In this document: piece by piece, positions 51,561-59,423 of the stretch | Layout: each line of letters starts with the position of its first letter | How positions within the stretch are numbered: the stretch's first letter is position 1 | Source of the DNA: Pseudomonadaceae bacterium | GTDB lineage: Bacteria > Pseudomonadota > Gammaproteobacteria > Pseudomonadales > Pseudomonadaceae | Direction of reading: 5' to 3' | NCBI GenBank assembly: GCA_900766265.1 | Contig: CAAFUS010000010.1 | Location: forward strand, 496,001 to 560,000 | DNA: 64,000 nucleotides | The notes under the pieces: generated by a model | Seen by the model: only the letters and a program-made list of their open reading frames with translations | The model's database searches: none | Told to the model about the DNA's origin: nothing | Program-made: the position numbers and the translations under genes

Positions 51561-52604
51561 CTACTGCTGGATGACGCTGGCGACGTTACCGTTGCCGTTC
51601 TGAACGATGGTGGCGGAAGCGCTATCGCCCGTGAACCTATCCTGCCTCAGGTATGCCCGGTTGCCGTCACCTGCCTGGCTGACCCATGCGTCATTGGGAC
51701 TCATCCCCTGGATCGCTTCGATCTGGTTCTCGGAACCGACCTGAGCGATATCGAGGTTATTGTCGTCCCCACCCTGCGACGTCACGACCAGGTTGTAATC
51801 GCCCTCGGAGAACCCTGTCAGGCTGCTGTTATGCCCGGCGAGATAGGCATCGAGCTCGTTTCCTGTGCCCTGTTGTCTGTAGTCCAGCGTGCTGTGGCCG
51901 TCGCCGGTTTCGATCTGCGCGACATTGGCAGTCCCAACCTGCCTCAAGGACACGTCGGCGGCAGGATAACGTCCGGAGGATTGCCGGATATCCGCCTGGT
52001 TGGCCGTGCCGTTCTGTTCCACTACAGCGAAACCGCCACCGAAGCCGGAGCTCACCTGCTCCAGCCGCACCCGATTAGCCGTGCCGTTCTGCTGAATGTC
52101 GGCCGTGCTAAAACCGGACTGGTCCACTTGAACGACGTTGCCTTGACCAATCGAAACGACCCCGAGATCGTTGCCTACCCAGGTCTGCCTGGCATCGACC
52201 TGGTTACCGTCACCTTCCTGATGAAGGGTCGCCGTCGCAGCGAGTTCGTCGAGGTATTGATGTTGCTCGAGCGTGGCGCTATTGGACGTCCCAGCCTGAT
52301 AGATATCGGCGCTCGCCATGCCAGGCCGGCTTCCGTTCACCTGATAGATCTCGGCCGAGTTCATCGTCCCTACCTGCGCGACGCCCGCCTGACCGCTTTC
52401 GCTGCTGGTGCCGGACTGAGCTGTGAGCACACTGTTCTCGATCCCGACCTGAATGATCAAGGACCGCTGCATGACACCGCTTTGCGTCTGCTCTGCAATG
52501 TTGCCGATGCCGTACTGCTCGACCTCAGCCACATGGTCGTTGGCCAGGATGCTGCCGCTTGCCGCCAGCAGCAAAGCAGCAGCTGAAGGAGTTATTTTTA
52601 GCAT
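51561..52604 (-). CDS. Curlin-repeat secreted amyloid-like protein 1
   Basis: 347-aa secreted protein with signal peptide (SAAALLLAASGSILA, then NDHVAEVEQ). The mature part is built of about 14 degenerate repeats of the curlin type Q-x-G-x-x-N-x-A-x3-Q, for example VAQVGTMNSAEIYQ, IQQNGTANRVRLEQ, VSQAGDGNRAYLRQ and the last, IVQNGNGNVASVIQQ. Curlin repeats form cross-beta amyloid fibres outside the cell. It is about twice the length of CsgA and no csgEFG-like secretion genes are in the window. Start ATG 52604 (MLKITPSAAALL) has an AGGAGAG ribosome-binding site. Paralogue of the gene at 52984. Confidence 0.85.
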   Translation of the reverse strand: MLKITPSAAALLLAASGSILANDHVAEVEQYGIGNIAEQTQSGVMQRSLIIQVGIENSVLTAQSGTSSESGQAGVAQVGTMNSAEIYQVNGSRPGMASADIYQAGTSNSATLEQHQYLDELAATATLHQEGDGNQVDARQTWVGNDLGVVSIGQGNVVQVDQSGFSTADIQQNGTANRVRLEQVSSGFGGGFAVVEQNGTANQADIRQSSGRYPAADVSLRQVGTANVAQIETGDGHSTLDYRQQGTGNELDAYLAGHNSSLTGFSEGDYNLVVTSQGGDDNNLDIAQVGSENQIEAIQGMSPNDAWVSQAGDGNRAYLRQDRFTGDSASATIVQNGNGNVASVIQQ

Positions 52605-52730
52605 TGGACTCTCCTGTTCGCGTTGGATGAGCTCCGTACAACACAGGCGAAGCAAAAGAGAGTTTTGTCCGTCCGCCCAGGTTGCGGTATAGGCCGAAAG
52701 AGCCAAACGGCGGCGGATAGGGATTAGCCC
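52605..52730 (-). promoter_or_regulatory. Conserved leader of curlin gene 1
   Basis: The roughly 125 bp upstream of the start are nearly identical to the same stretch before curlin gene 2 (54019-54144), far more similar than the coding regions. The shared core includes TTTGGCTCTTT, CTTTTGCTTCGCCTGTG and GGAGCTCATCCAACGCG. In this copy the leader is also an open frame reading NPYPPPFGSFGLYRN and ASPVLYGAHPTRTGESN, with possible starts GTG 52779 or ATG 52767, running into the curlin gene to 52525. The rest of 52731-52876 has nothing clear. Confidence 0.6.
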
Positions 52731-52876
52731 CATACGCCCCAGCTTCTGGTGCCCCACAGCCGCCCATGGCGCAAGTCACCGCTGTTGCGTCTACGGCATT
52801 AGCGTTGTTGGCTGCCGCGCATACAAGCCGTTATCGCTGCACATCCCGATTTACCCCTTGACCGAAAACCCTAACG

Positions 52877-52911
52877 AAAAAAACCCCGCTGCATGCAACA
52901 TGCGGCGGGGC
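52877..52911 (-). terminator. Terminator of curlin gene 2
   Basis: On the minus strand: GCCCCGCCGCATG, short loop, CATGCAGCGGGG, then TTTTTTT. A strong rho-independent terminator about 75 bp past the curlin 2 stop, so the two curlin genes are separate transcription units. Confidence 0.88.
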
Positions 52912-52983
52912 TATCAGGCTGCTATGAATGCGCTGCCGAAATGGCCAGCGCATCTGTACGACTTGGGTCCTCGCGCAGGGGCT

Positions 52984-54018
52984 CTACTGCTGGAGTACGT
53001 TAGCTACGTTGCCGTTACCGCTTTGAACAATGCTGGCTATATGACCTGTCGGCGATTGCCCTTGCATGAGGAAGGCTTGATTAGCGTCGCCCGCTTGGGT
53101 TATTAGCGCTCCATGGGACCGCAACTCCTGGTAGGCTTCTATCTGGTTGAAGGACCCAGTCTGAGCGATATCTAGACTATTCCTGTCACCGAATTGTGAC
53201 GCCAATACAGAGTTGTAGTCCCCCTCTGAACTACCGACCAAGCTACTAGGACCACCACTGATATATGAATCAAGCGCGTTTCCTGTCCCCTGCTGTATAT
53301 AGTCCACGGTGGCGTAGCTACTAGAACTAATTTTGGCAACGTTGGCTGTGCCAATCTGTTCTAGATATACTTCACCAGCAGGGTAGCGCCCGGAGTATTG
53401 AGCAATATCCGCTTGATTGGCAGTTCCAACTTGATGAACCGCAGCAAAAGCATTGGCATAATTAGTGGTGTTTTCGTACTTCAGCTGATTGGCAGTGCCG
53501 GTCTGCTGGACCTGGAGCGTACTAAATCCGGTCTGGATCACATCAACAACGTTGTTCTGACCAATCGACACTACATTCAGAGTATTTTGCACCCAACCTT
53601 GGGTAGCATTGAGCCGGTTGCCTGTTCCTTCCTGATGAACAGTCGCGGTGGCTAAAAACTCGTCCCTGCGCTCGTGCTGTTCAAGCACGGCGATATTAGA
53701 GGTTCCTACCTGGTAAATGGCAGCGCTCGCCGTATCAGGTCGGGTTCCATACACTTGGTAGATTTCAGCCACATTTAGCGTGCCTACTTGCTCGATGTCC
53801 GCCTGGCCACCCTCGCCACTGGTCCCTGCCTGGTCGGTGAGCGCTCTATTCTCAGCGCCATTTTGCAGAACGTAGGATCGCAGCATAACGCCGCTCTGCA
53901 TCTGTTCCGCGCGGTTATTAGTGCCAATCTGTTCGACTTCAGCCACGTGTTCGCTGGCTAGAACGCTACCGCTTACAGCCACTACGAGCGCTGCAGCAAA
54001 AGGAGTGATTTTAGACAT
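52984..54018 (-). CDS. Curlin-repeat secreted amyloid-like protein 2
   Basis: 344-aa paralogue of the protein at 51561, with signal peptide (FAAALVVAVSGSVLA, then SEHVAEVEQ). About 14 curlin-type repeats align one to one with those of protein 1, for example VLQNGAENRALTDQ, VHQVGTANQADIAQ, ITQAGDANQAFLMQ, ending IVQSGNGNVANVLQQ. The conserved order indicates whole-gene duplication. The DNA is clearly poorer in GC than the surroundings (27 of 60 bases in 53401-53460). Start ATG 54018 has AGGAGA. Export would need a CsgG-type pore encoded elsewhere. Confidence 0.85.
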   Translation of the reverse strand: MSKITPFAAALVVAVSGSVLASEHVAEVEQIGTNNRAEQMQSGVMLRSYVLQNGAENRALTDQAGTSGEGGQADIEQVGTLNVAEIYQVYGTRPDTASAAIYQVGTSNIAVLEQHERRDEFLATATVHQEGTGNRLNATQGWVQNTLNVVSIGQNNVVDVIQTGFSTLQVQQTGTANQLKYENTTNYANAFAAVHQVGTANQADIAQYSGRYPAGEVYLEQIGTANVAKISSSSYATVDYIQQGTGNALDSYISGGPSSLVGSSEGDYNSVLASQFGDRNSLDIAQTGSFNQIEAYQELRSHGALITQAGDANQAFLMQGQSPTGHIASIVQSGNGNVANVLQQ

Positions 54019-54144
54019 TGGAATCTCCTGTTCGCGTTGGATGAGCTCCGTACATCACAGGCGAAGCAAAAGACAGTCTTGTCGTTCCGCTTGGGTTGCG
54101 AAATAGACCAAAAGAGCCAAATGGTAGGTAATAGGGATTAAACC
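54019..54144 (-). promoter_or_regulatory. Conserved leader of curlin gene 2
   Basis: Near-copy of the leader at 52605-52730, with no insertions or deletions over about 41 codons. The aligned frame reads NPYYLPFGSFGLFRN and ASPVMYGAHPTRTGDSNV and then stops four bases into the curlin gene. No start codon opens this frame upstream (TGA at the repeat border), except an internal ATG that would give a 14-codon peptide ending over the curlin start. Confidence 0.6.
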
Positions 54145-54148
54145 TCCG

Positions 54149-54188
54149 TCATGCCTTCATGCCTTCATGCCTTCATGCCTTCATGCCT
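54149..54188. repeat. Five perfect tandem copies of an 8-bp repeat
   Basis: TCATGCCT repeated five times without error, followed by a partial TCACGGC. It lies 131-170 bp upstream of curlin gene 2 and has no counterpart before curlin gene 1. Short tandem repeats in such positions change copy number by polymerase slippage and often cause phase variation. Confidence 0.9.
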
Positions 54189-54821
54189 TCACGGCAGGCC
54201 CCGTACAGACGGATAAGCTCACGGTTGCTGTTCGTTATGGCATAAAGTTGTTAGCGGCAGCGCATGCCGGTTCGTATTGTCGACACATTCTCTTGGAAGC
54301 ACCCTTTGCGCCTTTACGCAGTCGCGATATATCTGGGAGCCGCGCCTATAGTTGCGGCACACGCTGTCGGAATCGATATGGCCGTTGACCACCGTCCACT
54401 CAAACTGACCGTTGACGCGCTGTTTGTTGTGGCCGCTTTCTCAGGCAGTTACTTAGATGGGGTTGGCGGGATACGGAGCGCTTCTGAGTGCTCCCGGTGC
54501 TGGTCGTACCGGTTGCGAGTAGCGGGCCGGTGATGGCTGCATTCTGTTGGATGGGGCGAGGCGTGTAATCGTCATCGCTGAAAGATGTTTGGCGGGGCTG
54601 CACCGCTTCTGCTGTGCGTCCTTCGCACCATTCGACTTGTTCCGGACTCAACGGCCGCTGCTGGGCCTTTATCTGTGAGACAACACGTACCGCTCGATCT
54701 GGTGGAACCGAACAGCCTGCGCTCGGCTCGCGGCAGCGTCGTCGCCCCGTGCTGCAGAGCCCTCGGTGAAAGAGCAGAAATGTCAGCGCGCGATGCTCGA
54801 TAGTTGGTCGGCCTCATAAAG
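54189..54821. other. Gene-poor region between curlin genes and tRNA-Ser
   Basis: About 630 bp in which I see no convincing gene. Weak open frames exist on both strands: plus 54264-54533 (89 codons, a hydrophobic stretch LRLYAVAIYLGAAPIVAAH) and minus 54400 up to about 54720, containing PLSPEQVEWCEGRTAEAV and SDDDYTPRPIQQN after an AGC motif. None has a clear ribosome-binding site. A decayed gene or non-coding DNA is likely. Confidence 0.4.
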
Positions 54822-54858
54822 CAAAAACCCCCGAAACTCTAAGAATTTCAGGGGTTTA
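54822..54858 (-). terminator. Terminator downstream of tRNA-Ser
   Basis: On the minus strand: AAACCCCTGAAATTCT, loop, AGAGTTTCGGGGGTTTTT, a strong stem with a five-base T-run, 13 bp past the tRNA 3' end. Confidence 0.88.
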
Positions 54859-54870
54859 GGCTGTGCGTAA

Positions 54871-54960
54871 TGGCGGAGAGATAGGGATTTGAACCCTAGG
54901 TACCCGCGAGGGTACAACGGATTTCGAATCCGTCCCGTTCGGCCACTCCGGCATCTCTCC
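54871..54960 (-). tRNA. tRNA-Ser (CGA)
   Basis: 90-nt class II tRNA: acceptor stem GGAGAGA / TCTCTCC, D-arm with GCCGGAGTGGCCGAACGG, anticodon CGA in loop TTCGAAA, a long variable arm (TTGTACCCTCGCGGGTACC), T-arm GGGTTCAAATCCC, discriminator G and encoded CCA. It follows purC, as in pseudomonad chromosomes. Confidence 0.96.
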
Positions 54961-55070
54961 AGCGGCGCGCATCATATCAGCTCGGATGCGTTTGTCGAAC
55001 CCCGAACCGCTATTTTTTTACCCTTATCAGCAGGTTGCGGCTGCCAAGCAGCCGCATCGACGCGCAGCTG

Positions 55071-55940
55071 TCAGCGGGTCAGTCGGGTCAGCGCTTCGCG
55101 GTATTTGTCGGCGGTCTTCTGTGCGACCTCGGCCGGGACGGCCGGTGCCGGTGGCTGCTTGTTCCAGCCGGTGCTCTCGAGCCAGTCGCGGACGAACTGC
55201 TTGTCGAAGCTCGGCGGGTTGCGCCCTTCTTCGTAGCTGTCGGCGGGCCAGAAGCGGCTGGAGTCCGGGGTGAGGACTTCGTCCATCAGCGTCAATATGC
55301 CGTTCTCGTCCAGGCCGAATTCGAACTTGGTATCGGCAATGATGATGCCTCGGGTGGCTGCATATTCCACCGCGGCGCTGTACAGGGCGATCGAGGTGTC
55401 TCGGACCTTGGCAGCGAGCTCCTTGCCGATGATGGCCTCGCATTGCTCGAAGGAGATGTTCTCGTCATGGTCGCCGACCGCCGCCTTGGTCGAAGGCGTG
55501 AAGATCGGCTGGGGCAGCTTGGCGGCCTCCCTGAGGCCCGCGGGCAGTTCGATGCCGCAGACGGTGCCGCTGCGCTGATATTCCTTCCAGCCCGAGCCGA
55601 CGATGTAGCCCCGCACGATGGCTTCCACTGCGACCGGCTTAAGTCGCTTGGCCACCACCGCCCTGCCGTCGACCAGCGGCAGCTCCTCGGCCGGCACTAC
55701 GTCCTCGACGCGGTCGCCGGTGAAGTGGTTCGGCACCATGCCCGAGAGCTTGTCGAACCAGAAATTGGAGATCGCGGTGAGGATCTTGCCCTTTTCGGGA
55801 ATCGGCTCGGCGAGGATCACGTCGAAGGCCGAGAGGCGATCGGTCGCCACCATGAGCATCCGGTTGGCGTCGACCTCGTAGAGGTCGCGTACCTTGCCGG
55901 AGTAGATCTTCTTGAGGCTGAGCTGGGTCGGTGCGGTCAT
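55071..55940 (-). CDS. purC: SAICAR synthetase, long (Ade1-like) form
   Basis: Phosphoribosylaminoimidazole-succinocarboxamide synthase of purine synthesis, 289 aa. Motifs: KKIYSGKVRDLYEV at the N-terminus, ATDRLSAFDVIL, GYIVGSGWKEYQRSG, and DEVLTPDSSRFWPA. The usual Pseudomonas PurC is about 236 aa and begins EELYRGKAKSVY; this one belongs to the longer form found in yeast and scattered bacteria. The locus between bamC and tRNA-Ser is the normal purC position. Start ATG 55940 (MTAPTQLSLKKIYS) was preferred over 56039. Confidence 0.9.
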   Translation of the reverse strand: MTAPTQLSLKKIYSGKVRDLYEVDANRMLMVATDRLSAFDVILAEPIPEKGKILTAISNFWFDKLSGMVPNHFTGDRVEDVVPAEELPLVDGRAVVAKRLKPVAVEAIVRGYIVGSGWKEYQRSGTVCGIELPAGLREAAKLPQPIFTPSTKAAVGDHDENISFEQCEAIIGKELAAKVRDTSIALYSAAVEYAATRGIIIADTKFEFGLDENGILTLMDEVLTPDSSRFWPADSYEEGRNPPSFDKQFVRDWLESTGWNKQPPAPAVPAEVAQKTADKYREALTRLTR

Positions 55941-56024
55941 GTCGGTGTCCCGGTAGCGAGCGAGGCCGCCAGGCGATCCTGGCCATGCCAGGCGTGCGGG
56001 CGAGCTGCGGCGCGTTGAAATGAA

Positions 56025-56053
56025 ATAGGCGAAACCCAAGGGGTTTCGCCTAT
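56025..56053 (-). terminator. Hairpin between bamC and purC
   Basis: Perfect 13-bp stem ATAGGCGAAACCC / GGGTTTCGCCTAT with a three-base loop, followed on the minus strand by TTTCATTTC. It lies 25 bp past the bamC stop and probably ends the dapA-bamC transcript. Confidence 0.75.
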
Positions 56054-56077
56054 CTGCTCGGTGGCCGTTGCGCCGGC

Positions 56078-57178
56078 TTAACCGAGATTGTCCTGTAGCT
56101 GGGTGAGCACACGGCGGGCGATGTCGCTCGGCGCAACCGTGTTGATGTTGCGCTCGACGGTCACCTGGGCGCTGCCACTGACTGTGGTGATGCGCACCTG
56201 GTAGCGCTCGGCGCGTGCATCGATGTCTTCCTGCGACGGGCCACGGCGGAACAGGCGCGAGAAGAATCCACGCGAATCCTCAGGACGCTGGGCGCCTTCG
56301 GCCAGGTTCACGTAATACACGCCGAGGCTGCGGTCGAGGTCGTCGACACGGATATCGGCAGCCTCGAGGGCACGGCCAATGCGCGACCAGGCGCGATCGA
56401 AATCGCTTTCCAGATGCAGTACCGGGTTGCCGTTGCCGTCCTCGCTGAGGCTCACCCGACCCGGCGCGTCGAAGTCACGCTCGGCCAGCAGCGACACCGA
56501 GCCGCCCTGCTCGGAGGAGCGAGCCAGGCCGGTGCGCAGTTCGTCGAGCAGAGCGGCATCGAGGCTGGTGTTGACCGAACGCTCGGTCCAGGCGACGTCT
56601 GCCGTACTACCGGCGGGACGCTGCGCGCTGACCACGAAGATCTCGCTGGTGTTGCTTTGCACGCCCGGCTCTATCCGTACGCGAAAGCGCGACTCGTCGT
56701 TGCGCATGCCCAAGCTGCGGGCCAGGGTCGAGTCGATCTGTTCGCGGGTCTGCCAGGCGGTGACGAATTCACCCGTCTGCGGCCGCTCCTCGGCGATCTG
56801 GAAACCGTTGTCAATGAAGAACTGGCGCGCGGCGGGCCATACCTGCGAGGGAGTACGCAACGCAATCAGCCAGCGCGAATCGCCGGAGCGCTGCAGGCTG
56901 AACTCGCTGGCTTCGGCGGCCACTTGCAGGCGCTGCGGGCGCGGTACTTCATAGTCGCTGGAGGCGTGCGAGTCGGCGACGTTACGCGGGATCGGCAACA
57001 GCGGCTCGACCGGGCGAACCTGGCTACCGGGCGGCACCTGCATCGGCGCAGTCTGCCTGGCCGTCAGGTAATCGTTGCCGCGGTCCCGGAAATAGCCATC
57101 ATCACCCCAGAGCCAGCCGCAGCCGCTGGTGCTGGCGATAATCACTGCCAGGGTCGAGAAACCGGCCAATCGCTTCAT
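56078..57178 (-). CDS. bamC: Outer membrane assembly lipoprotein BamC
   Basis: Lipoprotein subunit of the BAM complex that inserts beta-barrel proteins into the outer membrane; 366 aa. Signal peptide with lipobox STSGC (Cys20), then a long unstructured N-terminal part (residues about 25-80) that binds BamD, and two helix-grip domains (residues about 90-200 and 220-340; WLIALRTPSQVWPAARQFF is the first). Start ATG 57178 (MKRLAGFSTLAVI) was preferred to an open frame from 57316. 17 bp after dapA, as in other pseudomonads, where the two are co-transcribed. Confidence 0.93.
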   Translation of the reverse strand: MKRLAGFSTLAVIIASTSGCGWLWGDDGYFRDRGNDYLTARQTAPMQVPPGSQVRPVEPLLPIPRNVADSHASSDYEVPRPQRLQVAAEASEFSLQRSGDSRWLIALRTPSQVWPAARQFFIDNGFQIAEERPQTGEFVTAWQTREQIDSTLARSLGMRNDESRFRVRIEPGVQSNTSEIFVVSAQRPAGSTADVAWTERSVNTSLDAALLDELRTGLARSSEQGGSVSLLAERDFDAPGRVSLSEDGNGNPVLHLESDFDRAWSRIGRALEAADIRVDDLDRSLGVYYVNLAEGAQRPEDSRGFFSRLFRRGPSQEDIDARAERYQVRITTVSGSAQVTVERNINTVAPSDIARRVLTQLQDNLG

Positions 57179-57195
57179 GGGTATTCCCTTATCGT

Positions 57196-58074
57196 TCAAA
57201 CCAGTACACCGGAGTCGCGCATCGCCTGACGCAGAGGCTCCTGGCAGCGTGGGCTCAGCCAGGTCAGCGGGAGGCGGATACCGTCGGGCATCAGGCCCAT
57301 CTCGTGCAAGGCCCACTTCACCGGAATCGGGTTGGCCTCGATGAACAGCTGCTGGTGCAGCGGCATCAGGCGATGGTGGATGGCGCGTGCGGTCTCGGCA
57401 TCACCGGCCATGGCCGCCGCGCACAGTTCGCTCATGGCGCGCGGGGCGACGTTGGCGGTCACCGAGATGTTGCCCTTACCTCCCATCAGCATCAGCTCGA
57501 CGGCCGTGGCGTCGTCGCCGGAGTAAACGAGAAAATCCTCGGACACGAGGTCGAGGATGTCGCGCGCGCGGCCGAGGTCGCCGGTCGCTTCCTTGATACC
57601 GATGATGTTCGGGACCTTGGACAGGCGCTCGACCGTTTCAGGGAGCATGTCGCAGGCGGTGCGGCCGGGCACGTTGTAGAGAATCTGGGGAATCGCCACG
57701 GCTTCGGCGATATGACGGAAGTGCAGGTAGAGCCCTTCCTGGGTCGGCTTGTTGTAGTACGGGGTCACCAGCAGGCAGGCGTCGGCACCGGCGGTCTTGG
57801 CGTTCTCGGTGAGTTCGACGGCCTCACGGGTGGAATTGGCGCCCGTGCCGGCGATGACCGGGATACGGCCATTGACCTGGTCGACGACGCGGCGGATCAC
57901 CTCGATGTGCTCGGAGACGTCGAGCGTGGCGGACTCGCCGGTGGTACCGACCGCAACGATTGCATTGGTGCCTTCCTGCAAATGGAAATCCACCAGCTTG
58001 CTCAGGCTGTCCCAGTCCAGACCGCCCTGCGCATCCATGGGCGTGACCAGTGCCACCATACTGCCCGCAATCAT
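57196..58074 (-). CDS. dapA: 4-hydroxy-tetrahydrodipicolinate synthase DapA
   Basis: Condenses pyruvate with aspartate semialdehyde, first step of the lysine and diaminopimelate branch. 292 aa, normal length. TIM-barrel aldolase motifs: GTTGESATL, catalytic Tyr in YNVPGRTACDMLP, and the Schiff-base Lys in GIKEATGD near residue 161. First gene of dapA-bamC, divergent from gcvR. Confidence 0.96.
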   Translation of the reverse strand: MIAGSMVALVTPMDAQGGLDWDSLSKLVDFHLQEGTNAIVAVGTTGESATLDVSEHIEVIRRVVDQVNGRIPVIAGTGANSTREAVELTENAKTAGADACLLVTPYYNKPTQEGLYLHFRHIAEAVAIPQILYNVPGRTACDMLPETVERLSKVPNIIGIKEATGDLGRARDILDLVSEDFLVYSGDDATAVELMLMGGKGNISVTANVAPRAMSELCAAAMAGDAETARAIHHRLMPLHQQLFIEANPIPVKWALHEMGLMPDGIRLPLTWLSPRCQEPLRQAMRDSGVLV

Positions 58075-58294
58075 GCAACCACTCCTGCCGGAAAAAGAGA
58101 GGCGTAATGGTACAAGGCTCCAATACGCTTTGCGAGCATGCTGCGCGGTCGCGCCGCGAGAGAGCTCTAGCGCTCGACTGCCGGTACCCGGGCAGCTGTT
58201 CGGCGACCATCAATTCCCTCGGCGGGCGAATTTCGCTAACCTTGCCCGTTTCGGCCTGGCCGGCCGACCGATTCATCACCGCCAGGAAAGCTGC

Positions 58295-58852
58295 ATGTCC
58301 ACCCCTCTCGTACGCGAACAGTTCCTCGTCATTAGCGCTCTGGGCGCCAACGCCATGGAGCTTACCAATGTGCTCTGCCGAGCCAGCCACGAGAACCGCT
58401 GCGCCGTGGTCAGTACCCGGCTGAGCCGTCATGGCGACCACAGCGCGCTGGTGCTGCAGATCTCCGGTAACTGGGATGCGCTGGCACGCATGGAGTCGGC
58501 GCTGCCGGCACTGTCCAAGAAGCACGCCTTCACCTTAAGCGTCATCCGCAGCGCGGCACCGGAAGCGCGCCCGGAAGCCCTGCCCTACGTGGCCTATGTC
58601 AGTGCGGTCTACCGTCCCGACATTCTGAGCGAGCTGTGCCAGTTCTTCATCGACCACCGCGTCGCGCTGGAAAGCCTCACCTGCGACACCTACCAGGCGC
58701 CTCAGACAGGCGGCACCATGCTCAACGCCACGCTCACCGTCACCCTGCCGGCCGGCACCCAGATCAGCTGGCTGCGCGATCAGTTCCTCGACTTTGCCGA
58801 TGCCCTGAACCTGGACGCCCTGATCGAACCCTGGCGTCCGCAGAACCCCTAG
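58295..58852 (+). CDS. gcvR: Glycine cleavage system regulator GcvR-like (double ACT domain)
   Basis: 185-aa cytoplasmic protein with two ACT domains (about residues 8-80 and 90-175): QFLVISALGANAMELTNVLC and PYVAYVSAVYRPDILSELCQ. In E. coli GcvR binds glycine and antagonises GcvA; in pseudomonads the same gene sits between dapA and bcp. ATG 58295 follows AGGAAAG; the frame is open well upstream but only this part resembles the family. Confidence 0.88.
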   Translation: MSTPLVREQFLVISALGANAMELTNVLCRASHENRCAVVSTRLSRHGDHSALVLQISGNWDALARMESALPALSKKHAFTLSVIRSAAPEARPEALPYVAYVSAVYRPDILSELCQFFIDHRVALESLTCDTYQAPQTGGTMLNATLTVTLPAGTQISWLRDQFLDFADALNLDALIEPWRPQNP

Positions 58853-58908
58853 GCATCATGGAATCGCTGCGGCGCCGACCGCAGCGAGAGCAGAACGAAG
58901 GAGCAATG

Positions 58909-59382
58909 ATGAGCGTCGAACTCGACCAACCGGTACCGCCGTTCCAGGCACAAGCCACCAGCGACCTGTCCGTCAGCCTCGAAGCGCTGAAAGGCAAGCA
59001 GGTCGTGCTCTACTTCTATCCGAAAGACAACACCCCGGGCTGCACCACCCAGGGCCAGGGCTTTCGCGATCGGCATGGCGACTTCCTGGCCGCCGACACC
59101 CTGGTGTTCGGCGTGTCGCGCGACAGCCTGAAAACCCACGAAAACTTCAAGCGCAAGCAGGCGTTTCCGTTCGAACTGATCAGTGACAAGGACGAGGTAC
59201 TTTGCCAGCTGTTCGACGTGATCAAGCTGAAGAAACTCTACGGCAAGGAATACCTGGGCGTGGACCGCAGCACCTTCCTGATCGACCGTGAAGGCATCCT
59301 GCGAAAGGAGTGGCGGGGCGTGAAGGTTCCCGGCCACGTGGACGCGGTGCTCGAAGCGGCACGCGCACTCAGCGCAGGCTGA
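58909..59382 (+). CDS. bcp: Thioredoxin-dependent peroxiredoxin Bcp
   Basis: 157-aa thiol peroxidase of the Bcp/PrxQ family that reduces organic peroxides with thioredoxin. Peroxidatic C45 in NTPGCTTQGQGF. The usual resolving cysteine five residues later (C50 in E. coli) is Gln here; C99 in DEVLCQLF is the only other cysteine of note, so the catalytic cycle must differ. ATG 58909 has AAGGAG at 5 bp; the adjacent ATG 58906 is too close. 56 bp after gcvR. Confidence 0.92.
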   Translation: MSVELDQPVPPFQAQATSDLSVSLEALKGKQVVLYFYPKDNTPGCTTQGQGFRDRHGDFLAADTLVFGVSRDSLKTHENFKRKQAFPFELISDKDEVLCQLFDVIKLKKLYGKEYLGVDRSTFLIDREGILRKEWRGVKVPGHVDAVLEAARALSAG

Positions 59383-59390
59383 TCGATCGA

Positions 59391-59416
59391 GGGAGGCCGC
59401 CGGGTAGCGGCCTCCC
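59391..59416. terminator. Hairpin between convergent bcp and perM
   Basis: Perfect 10-bp stem GGGAGGCCGC / GCGGCCTCCC with a six-base loop, 8 bp past each stop codon. It lacks a T-run but may act in both directions. Confidence 0.5.
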
Positions 59417-59423
59417 CATGCAC

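Noticed and set aside
51561..54018. FapC-type functional amyloids of Pseudomonas
   Set aside because: The repeats follow the curlin Q-x-G-x-x-N-x-A pattern at short period, without FapC's long linkers and CxxC end, and no fap genes are adjacent.
54871..54960. tRNA-Ser as attachment site of an integrated island
   Set aside because: I see no integrase, and no copy of the tRNA 3' end near 25400 or 51250. The tRNA is in its normal position behind purC.
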